Of a stretch of DNA of 11,610 nucleotides, positions 1-5,970 are shown piece by piece. The translations under genes and the position numbers were made by a program. The notes under the pieces were generated by a model that saw only the letters and a program-made list of their open reading frames with translations, had not been told where the DNA came from and made no database searches. Origin of the DNA: CAZKZZ01 sp964557375. GTDB lineage: Bacteria; Spirochaetota; Spirochaetia; SPDA01; CAZJBZ01. The DNA lies in NCBI GenBank assembly GCA_964557375.1, contig CAZKZZ010000120.1, positions 1 through 11,610 on the forward strand. The letters are read 5' to 3'. Position 1 is the stretch's first letter, and each line of letters begins with the position of its first letter.

Positions 1-254
1 GCCATCGTTTTGGCCGATTCCTTCAATGGGACGGTCTGCAGATCGACACCGTTTACAAACACCGTGCCGTAGTCCGGTTCCAGGTAACGATAGATACATC
101 TGAGCAGGGACGATTTCCCGCTTCCATTCGGACCAATAAGCCCTACCAGTTCACTTGGGCCGACTGAAAACGAAATACTATCGAGGACGGTTTTCGAATC
201 GACGGACCAGCCGATCTCTTCGAGGTGTACCGATACCTTTTCAATTCTATTCAT
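1..254 (-). CDS. ABC importer ATP-binding protein, FecE/BtuD type (partial, N-terminal 84 residues)
   Basis: This is the cytoplasmic ATPase that would power uptake through the adjacent permease. Only the N-terminus is in the window; the rest lies beyond position 1. The visible part has the usual ABC start: a strand-rich lead-in, then the Walker A motif GPNGSGKSS at residues 41-49, followed by LLRCIYRYLEPDYGTVFVNG, typical of the FecE/BtuD/FhuC group. The Q-loop, signature and Walker B are outside the window. The start ATG (252-254) overlaps the permease stop codon as ATGA, a sign of translational coupling in one operon. The cobalamin riboswitch ahead of the operon makes cobalamin or a related corrinoid the likely cargo, by inference. 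The family call is firm; the substrate is less so. Confidence 0.93.
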   Translation of the reverse strand, partial: MNRIEKVSVHLEEIGWSVDSKTVLDSISFSVGPSELVGLIGPNGSGKSSLLRCIYRYLEPDYGTVFVNGVDLQTVPLKESAKTM

Positions 255-1299
255 TGTGTGGTCTCCTTGCTTCTCTGCAGCACCCAGATAAAAAACGGTG
301 CTCCGCAGATTGCCGTGATGATGCCGATGGGCAGTTCCATGGGAGAGAGGATGGTCCTAGCGAGTACGTCCGCCCAGATGAGAAAGAGCGCACCCGAGAG
401 CATGGACAGGGGCAGAAGATTCTTGTGATTACTGCCGCATAAGAGGCGGACGATGTGGGGGACCATCAACCCGACGAACCCGATGGAACCGCTTAACGCG
501 ACCAGCACCCCTGTCATAAGTGAGGTTACAAGAAATATCTTTTTTCTGAATGCGGAACTATCGAGCCCGAGTGACACCGCCGTTTCTTCACCCATGCTGA
601 TGCTGTTGAGGTGTCGGGCGTGAAAGAAGAGGTACATAAATCCTGCGGGAATAATTACGGCAGGAAGGGGGAGGTTGTTCCATTTTCCCGATGCAACAGA
701 GCCTAAAAGCCAGTAGGTGACCTCCCGCAGCCCCTGGTCGGGAGCAAGATAGGTGAGAAAGCTCGTAACCGCTGAAAATAGATACGAAACCGCCACCCCG
801 GAGAGGATCAGCTTTTTAGCAGTCATCCTCCCCCCGGAACTGGATATGAAGAAAACAAGGGAGAATGCGGCCAGAGCGCCTAGGAATGCTGCAAACGAGA
901 CGGCCCACATCCCGAGAACACCGAGTGTGCCTGAGAGTATGATGAATGAGGCCCCTGTAGAAGCACCGGCCGACATTCCCAAAATGTAGGGGTCGGCCAT
1001 GGTATTGCGTACGACTGCCTGCATAACCGCGCCGATGACAGCCAACCCGCCCCCCACCAAAACGGTAAAGATGATACGCGGTGCGCGGATCATCCACACG
1101 ATCTGTTCACTGGATTTTGCCCATTCTCCGTGTTTGAGTCCTGTTGCTTTATAAAACAGAATCCGCCAGACCGTTCCCACATCGATATGGACAGAACCGA
1201 AGGTGATGGAAACAAGCATACTCACAAGCAGTGCAGCTACAAGAGAGATAACCAGCAGCTGAAATCGATATTTCTCCGTGATATAGATGTTTGTACTGC
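251..1299 (-). CDS. FecCD/BtuC-family ABC permease (5' end lost in the assembly gap)
   Basis: This inner-membrane permease belongs to the siderophore/cobalamin importer family, which works as a dimer. Hallmarks are GAVMQAVVRNTMADPYILG with MSAGAS close behind in the first half, and GLMVPHIVRLLCG, then PMELPIGIITAICGAPFF near the C-terminus. A GTG at 1225 is the first start-like codon of the visible open frame, but it falls in the middle of the first membrane helix. The frame stays open for 24 more codons up to the gap and encodes YRFQLLVISLVAALLVSM, which completes that helix. The true start is therefore inside the Ns, probably within about ten codons. About 348 residues are visible, in line with the family. 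It lies between the binding-protein gene and the ATPase gene. Confidence 0.93.
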
Positions 1300-1399
1300 N
1301 NNNNNNNNNNNNNNNNNNNNNNNNNNNNNNNNNNNNNNNNNNNNNNNNNNNNNNNNNNNNNNNNNNNNNNNNNNNNNNNNNNNNNNNNNNNNNNNNNNN
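1300..1399. other. assembly gap (100 Ns)
   Basis: Exactly 100 undefined bases, a common placeholder for a gap of unknown length. It hides the 3' end of the binding-protein gene and the 5' end of the permease gene. The binding protein breaks off after WATVSQEQ at residue 273, where proteins of this family usually have roughly 60-80 residues left, so the real gap is probably nearer 200-270 bases. Confidence 0.95.
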
Positions 1400-2220
1400 A
1401 TCTGTTCCTGACTCACCGTGGCCCAGGCCCCCTCGACATCGGCAAACGCATTTTTACCACCGGCGAGGCTGATAATTTCATGCGGTGTACCGGTGCCGGC
1501 ACCAACGTAGGGACCGTTCTTACCAAAACTGTCCAACCACAGTACGGACGGTTTTTCGAAAGCATTCGCTTCAGCATCTTCAGGAACCGCGCTTTCGAGG
1601 TCCGCTTTGACCTTCTCGATGTAGGCCTCTGCCCGCTCTTCGATCCGGAAGATCTTCCCAATTTCCCGGATCTCTCGATAAAGCGCGTCAACGGTCCACG
1701 GGTCCGGCCGTAACGCTTTGTTCGAAGCGTAAGAGGGGCTTAGATAGGAGTTGATCCCCAATTCGAGCAGTTCCTTCCGAGCGGCCAGTCCCCGTTTCTC
1801 GGAGAATGCACTCGAGAACCCTCCGTATACGAAGTCCGGCTCCGCTTTGATCAAGACCTCTTTGGAAGGATACTTGTCCGAGAGGACCGGAATCGAATTG
1901 TATGCCTCGGCAAACAGGGGGAGAATCTCATCATCCATATATGCCGTGCCTACCATCCGGCCTTCGAGCCCGAGTGCAAACATGATCTCTGTGGGAGTTT
2001 GGTTCATGGTCACCGCGCGTTCGGGAGCAGAATCAAATTTTATTTCCATTCCGTCGTTCGATATGATGACTGTTTCCTGTGACCGGCCAGATTCTCCGGT
2101 ATCGGGTCTTTCCTCTACCGCTCCTTCCGCGCCTGCAACGGCTGCAGCGAGAAGGAGTGATGCAATGATTAGCAAGACCTTTTTGGGAATGTTCGTAAAA
2201 TGTGTTGTGATAAAAGACAT
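1400..2220 (-). CDS. periplasmic substrate-binding protein of an FepB/BtuF-type ABC importer (3' end in gap)
   Basis: This protein captures the cargo in the periplasm and delivers it to the permease. The N-terminus is a Sec signal: basic PKK at 12-14, then a hydrophobic stretch LLIIASLLLAAAVAGA with a likely AxA cleavage near residue 31. There is no lipobox cysteine, which points to a periplasmic rather than a lipid-anchored protein. The mature part follows the type III binding-protein pattern: RAVTMNQTPTEIMFALGL at 68-85, IKAEPDFVYGG at 124-134, a long backbone helix around 175-210, and a second lobe with VLWLD and AGGKNAFADVEGAWATVS. It breaks off at residue 273. The start is supported by AGGAGG six bases upstream. 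It is the first gene of the operon under the cobalamin riboswitch. Confidence 0.9.
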
Positions 2221-2223
2221 AGG

Positions 2224-2255
2224 TTTCCTCCTAAGATAGTGATTTAGGGAGGAAA
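2224..2255 (-). promoter_or_regulatory. hairpin that sequesters the binding-protein RBS
   Basis: On the minus strand TTTCCTCC (2255-2248) can pair perfectly with GGAGGAAA (2231-2224). After one bulged base there are three more pairs (TAA/TTA) and a nine-base loop. The 3' arm contains the AGGAGG ribosome binding site that lies six bases before the ATG. Its position between riboswitch and start codon fits an expression platform that works on translation. The pairing is visible; the switching is inferred. Confidence 0.7.
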
Positions 2256-2324
2256 AACAGCTTTTTACAGGGATTACAAGACGCGCTTGTTTCTGTTTAT
2301 GAGCCGTATCTTCCCTCGAAAATA

Positions 2325-2420
2325 AACGTTTTCAGGCAGTAGACCTGGCTTCCGGTTTCCCGGTTACAGTGGCGGGGCCGCTGCGGATTTTCACCGCATT
2401 CCTCTGTCCTGAAACTGGCT
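2325..2420 (-). promoter_or_regulatory. cobalamin riboswitch (aptamer)
   Basis: The minus strand carries the conserved cobalamin-aptamer elements in order: GCGGTGAAAATCCGC (near 2397-2383), GCGGCCCCGCCACTGT (near 2381-2366), a CCGG-GAAA-CCGG hairpin, and the B12 box AAGCCAGGTCTACTGCC (2351-2335). GTTTCAGG (2415-2408) and CCTGAAA (2336-2330) can close the structure. The helix between CCACTGT and the B12 box is short and capped by a GNRA-type tetraloop, so the peripheral arm is reduced compared with long class I forms. It sits about 110 bases before the importer operon start and would be expected to lower expression when cobalamin is plentiful. Confidence 0.93.
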
Positions 2421-2462
2421 TTGTTGATTAGTAGTATCTTATAATTCCAAAATGATCAAGTG

Positions 2463-2491
2463 ATGGCATGATTCAAAAAACCCGGTATACT
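2463..2491 (+). promoter_or_regulatory. promoter of the SGNH-type gene
   Basis: A -35-like ATGGCA (2463-2468, four of six matches) is followed after 17 bases by TATACT (2486-2491, five of six). Transcription would start near 2498, leaving a leader of about 20 bases with GGGAG as the ribosome binding site. Confidence 0.5.
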
Positions 2492-2519
2492 ACAGGAAAC
2501 AACAGCGGGAGAAGTGGTG

Positions 2520-3122
2520 ATGAGCAATCACATTGTACTGTTAGGTGATTCGGTTTTCGATAACAAAGCGTACGTTGGGCAAAGCGGCAAGCCTGTAGAG
2601 GTTTACCTCGGGCAGTTCTCAGGCAGAGGTTATCGGATTACATCACTTGCAGAGGACGGGGCGAGGATCGAAGATGTGTACCGGCAGGCTGAGGCGGTCC
2701 CGAAAGATGCGGCCGGATTGTTCCTGAGCGCGGGCGGGAACAATATAACCCGGCATATCAGTTATCTGCAGCAGCCGGCAGAGTCGGTAGCGGAGGTACT
2801 GCTTACGTTTTACAGTATGGTCGATGAGTTCGCCGCCGGCTACAATCGGCTGATCGAGCATCTCAGCTCACTCGGAATACCGCTTACCGTCTGCACCATC
2901 TACAACTGTGCGTTTCCGAGTGTTGAGGGGCAAAAATGTGTCGAGACCGCCTTAGCGTTGTTCGACGATGCGATTATTCAAAGCGCCTATCGGTTTTCAC
3001 TTCCGTATATCGACCTGAGGATGGTGTGCAGGGACGAGACGGATTATGTAAACGAGATCGAGCCGTCGGACAGCGGCGGGAAAAAAATTGCGGAAGCATT
3101 ACTTCGTGAAATCCGTATGTGA
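2520..3122 (+). CDS. SGNH/GDSL-hydrolase-like protein with altered C-terminal catalytic residues
   Basis: A 200-residue cytoplasmic protein; no signal peptide is visible. Block I is IVLLGDSVFDN, with the nucleophile Ser11. Block II-like Gly lies in AEDGARI (44-50). Block III is AGGNN at 71-75. Classical members end with DxxHP, where Asp and His complete the triad. Here the aligned stretch is NEIEPSDSGGKKIA at 178-191, so Asp is Asn178 and His is Glu181. The fold call is good. Activity as an esterase or lipase is uncertain, and the protein may use another mechanism or only bind. ATG 2520 is preferred because GGGAG lies eight bases before it; two in-frame GTG codons at 2514 and 2517 are too close to that site. 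It stands alone, divergent from the importer and convergent with the next gene. Confidence 0.82.
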   Translation: MSNHIVLLGDSVFDNKAYVGQSGKPVEVYLGQFSGRGYRITSLAEDGARIEDVYRQAEAVPKDAAGLFLSAGGNNITRHISYLQQPAESVAEVLLTFYSMVDEFAAGYNRLIEHLSSLGIPLTVCTIYNCAFPSVEGQKCVETALALFDDAIIQSAYRFSLPYIDLRMVCRDETDYVNEIEPSDSGGKKIAEALLREIRM

Positions 3123-3195
3123 GTGTTTCATTGATATGTTTTTTCTCTCGGCTCGAGTGCACTAATTGAAACATATTTCATTGGAGTTCTATACC

Positions 3196-4773
3196 TTAAT
3201 CAAGCATCAAATACACTGCGCTATCAGCTGAATCCAGCTGCTGCCCGTTCAAACCGACCTGCGCTCGAACATGATACCGTTTCCCCGTTTCGAGATATCT
3301 GAGTAATGCAGTGATCGGAAACGACGCTTCCAGGTAGTCTCGCCCCCTCCTCATTGAACCTGTTGCCAACTCTTTCGAGGCCCAATCCGCTTCGACCCAT
3401 CTAAAGACTTTTGCATACCAAGTATTGTCCCAATATTGACAGGTAATATTGATATTCCCGCCGGGTATATCAAAAAACACCTGATACCACACCCCGTTGC
3501 TCGCGTATAAGCTCTCTCCGTCTACAGAAAAAAGCATATAGACCGAATCCTCATCCCGGGAAACTTTAACGGTACTGATATCACCTCCCGGTTTCATGCT
3601 GTCCCCTCTTTTATCCGTAATGAGTGTCGGGAGCAGAATCCAGTCTTCCCGTCTCCCGTCCACTTTGATATCACCAGGATCAACAGATGGCAAACGGGAA
3701 TCAGCGAGATCTCCGGTATAGAAAGCACGGCTGCCGGAGAAAGCCCCTCCGACCTGCGTAAAGGAAGTGTCCGGGCCGGAAACAGTTACCCGGGAAAATG
3801 TATCCGGTAAGAAGGAATCGATGTCCCGCAGCAGCTCCTTTCCCCGCCGGATATCCACCTCATTCATCCCGCTACTGGTTCTTCTATTCTGTCTTTTTCT
3901 GATTTTAGTAAGCCAGTTTTCATATTTTTCCCGCTGCCGGGTAAAGTATTCTCCGCCTCCGTCTAACAGCTCGATAGTCTCTTCCAATCTGGCGATAACC
4001 GCATTATCCTTGCTAAGGTCTGTCCAGCTTTGAACAATTTCCCTATCGAGCGTATTGAAAAACTCGGCCTCTTTTTCCGTTACCGCGGGTACCGTAAACG
4101 GCACGGTAGTCGCTGACCCTTCTATTACTTCTATACTGTCTGAGTAGAGCGTATAGCTTCCAAGCAGTCTGTTCTGTTTGACCGAGAGCTGATAATCCCC
4201 GATGAGCACCTTCCGTATTTCCCTGCTGTTCCTCCCGGCAAACATCCCGTTCATTTCGATTGTATAACTGCCCTCCGCTCCTTCAGGTTCAAAATAGATC
4301 GATCCGTAGCCGATATGTCTCCCACTGAACCCTTCGATAAGAGAAACGACGATGCGGTCAGAGGCATCAAAGATATCGAAGAGCATTTCAGCTTTTTCAC
4401 TTACACCAAGGACAATTTCTTTGTCCTGCCTGTCCCAGACCGACATCTTTATCAGTATCGAACCGTCATTCTCTTCAATAACGTTTCCGAAGATAATATT
4501 GTCGACTTGTTCCCGCTCCGCGTAAAGCAGAATCGATTCTTCAGAGAACTGCTCGATTCCGGTATCCTCTATTACATCATATTTCCCAAGGAGTTTGAGC
4601 GTGAGAAGGACAGTATCATAAATCGCAGAACAAACACTGTCGAACCTCGGATCATCCATCGGAGATGTTAACGGTAGTACTGCGACACGGCTTTGAAAAT
4701 CGGGCGAATCTGCGTTTACTGCACATAAAGACAAGCAGTATACAAATAGAAACAGACAGCAGCTTTTCTTCAT
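3196..4773 (-). CDS. exported protein with TolB-N-like, PEGA-like and CBM9-like regions
   Basis: A 525-residue exported protein. Residues 1-21 form a signal peptide with likely cleavage after VNA. Residues 28-150 (RVAVLPLTSP, DTVLLTLKLLGKYDVIE, VDNIIFGNV) resemble the TolB-N/CsgG/FlgO-type domain. Residues 157-200 look like a PEGA domain (IEMNGMFAGRNSREIRKVL then GDYQLSVKQ). A charged, helix-rich segment runs from about 232 to 320. Residues 367-525 (GDIKVDGRREDWILLPT, then VKVSRDEDSVYMLFSVDG and YQVFFDI) resemble a CBM9/DOMON-type beta-sandwich that in other proteins binds carbohydrate. No catalytic motif is seen. The start overlaps the upstream lipoprotein stop as TAATG, so the two are co-translated. 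The domain calls are from sequence pattern only; a role in the cell envelope is inferred. Confidence 0.8.
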   Translation of the reverse strand: MKKSCCLFLFVYCLSLCAVNADSPDFQSRVAVLPLTSPMDDPRFDSVCSAIYDTVLLTLKLLGKYDVIEDTGIEQFSEESILLYAEREQVDNIIFGNVIEENDGSILIKMSVWDRQDKEIVLGVSEKAEMLFDIFDASDRIVVSLIEGFSGRHIGYGSIYFEPEGAEGSYTIEMNGMFAGRNSREIRKVLIGDYQLSVKQNRLLGSYTLYSDSIEVIEGSATTVPFTVPAVTEKEAEFFNTLDREIVQSWTDLSKDNAVIARLEETIELLDGGGEYFTRQREKYENWLTKIRKRQNRRTSSGMNEVDIRRGKELLRDIDSFLPDTFSRVTVSGPDTSFTQVGGAFSGSRAFYTGDLADSRLPSVDPGDIKVDGRREDWILLPTLITDKRGDSMKPGGDISTVKVSRDEDSVYMLFSVDGESLYASNGVWYQVFFDIPGGNINITCQYWDNTWYAKVFRWVEADWASKELATGSMRRGRDYLEASFPITALLRYLETGKRYHVRAQVGLNGQQLDSADSAVYLMLD

Positions 4774-5759
4774 TATTCTAACCCCTCAAAGGAAATTGCA
4801 GAGACAAAAAACTCTTTGATTTCGGGTTGAGAGAGCAGACCGTCTTCCGTGAATGTACCATCATCATTCTCTGCAACAATGTGGGTAAGATACTTTTGAT
4901 GACCGGGAATAAGCACATACGCCTCCGCAACAGCAGAATCACTTCTAACTGCAGCCGTTATGCTGATGTACCTGTTGTTTATAATAAAAGATTCTTCCTG
5001 AACTGAAAAACCATTCTCGCCCGGGACTATATCTGCCAGGTCTTTTTTTTCAGTTGCAGAGACTGTCGTAACACACAACTTCCGTCCGGGCAGGAATCTG
5101 TAGAACACACTGCCGCCGGGAATGTCTCCGGCCCAATTCCAGAATCCGCTAAAATCATGAAAATCATAAACACCCGAAACAACTCTCCTGCTTATACCGG
5201 TCTGTTCAGTACCGACCCCGGCAGCGATTCCCGCACAGAGTTCCATCATGTCCGCACCTGACGTATCGGCCGGCTGCAGTTCGAGCAGATAGAACCCGTC
5301 CTCTCTCTGAACTGTTGATACATAAAACGGAGAAGATCCCTCTTCTTTTCCGCACTCGAGGACAATAATAGTATTTTCAGGGTCAGTGTTGCGCATGCTC
5401 CCGGTAATGTTTACCTGTTCGAGTATTGTGTTCTCTAAAAACCGGAGCAGTTCCCGCTCCGTCAGTGTAAAACCGGTATGGCACCACTCGAGGCAACCGA
5501 GGTAAGTCCCTTCAGCATCCGAAAAAGTCAAAAACAAGTCTTCTTTTTCATGGAGGGTGAACATCCAGCCTTCCGGAAGTGATATACCGAGACCGTACAA
5601 AATAAGATGATTGTCCGGAGGCAGGGGGATGAAATCTTTCTCCGTCTGGGATGATTTCCATCCCCCGATTGAAGTACATGATGTGAAAAGACCCAAAACA
5701 ATAAGGACCACAAAATAATAACACAGGATAGGTGGTCTGCGAGTTCTACCGCCGGTCAT
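4773..5759 (-). CDS. predicted lipoprotein of unknown family
   Basis: A 328-residue protein. After a short basic start (RTRR) comes the hydrophobic run ILCYYFVVLIVLGLFTSC, giving a lipobox with Cys28. Phe at -3 is outside the classic LA(G/S)C consensus but common in spirochaetes. The mature part has no motif I recognise. It has a compact opening (LPEGWMFTLHEKEDLFLTF) that resembles secreted proteins testing stress or lipid-related traits only in a general way, so I assign no function. The start is supported by AGGAGA four bases before the ATG. It shares a 1-base overlap (TAATG) with the TolB/CBM9-like gene downstream and lies 211 bases after the MORN lipoprotein gene, probably in one transcript. 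Confidence 0.78.
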   Translation of the reverse strand: MTGGRTRRPPILCYYFVVLIVLGLFTSCTSIGGWKSSQTEKDFIPLPPDNHLILYGLGISLPEGWMFTLHEKEDLFLTFSDAEGTYLGCLEWCHTGFTLTERELLRFLENTILEQVNITGSMRNTDPENTIIVLECGKEEGSSPFYVSTVQREDGFYLLELQPADTSGADMMELCAGIAAGVGTEQTGISRRVVSGVYDFHDFSGFWNWAGDIPGGSVFYRFLPGRKLCVTTVSATEKKDLADIVPGENGFSVQEESFIINNRYISITAAVRSDSAVAEAYVLIPGHQKYLTHIVAENDDGTFTEDGLLSQPEIKEFFVSAISFEGLE

Positions 5760-5772
5760 ATACTCTCCTATT

Positions 5773-5838
5773 CTACTTTTCTACTTTTCTATACGCCCGA
5801 ACCTCGGCATAGATCGTGACGAACCACTGCTCACCATA
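5773..5838 (-). pseudogene. fragment homologous to the C-terminus of the MORN lipoprotein
   Basis: The minus strand encodes YGEQWFVTIYAEVRAY followed by RKVEK and a TAG stop. The end of the adjacent MORN gene encodes YGDEWFVKIYAEVEAY. Twelve of 16 residues are identical, while only 33 of the 48 underlying bases match and most third positions differ, with G or C here and A or T in the gene. The frame continues upstream only to an in-frame stop just above 5862. An ATG at 5860-5862 gives a 29-codon open frame but no good ribosome binding site is evident. I read it as the leftover end of a second, GC-richer copy. Confidence 0.75.
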
Positions 5839-5970
5839 CCCTGTCGGACTCCACAACCACATAACCGATCCACTCGACTAAAACAAACCCAAAACTGCAT
5901 GAAAGCGATAGAAAAAGAATCCATCCTGCCTTTACTATAGGCTAGAAAACACGAACCTATTTGATAGATT

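Noticed and set aside
1237..2220. A single 327-residue product reading across the Ns
   Set aside because: The part after the gap (AVQTSISRRNIDFSCW) is the permease 5' region read in the wrong frame. The gap length is not known, so the frame cannot be carried across.
3124..3173. Terminator between the convergent SGNH-type and TolB/CBM9-like genes
   Set aside because: TGTTTCA (3124-3130) and TGAAACA (3167-3173) are complementary, but the arms are only 7 bases, AT-rich, and separated by 36 bases, with no run of T directly after the second arm.
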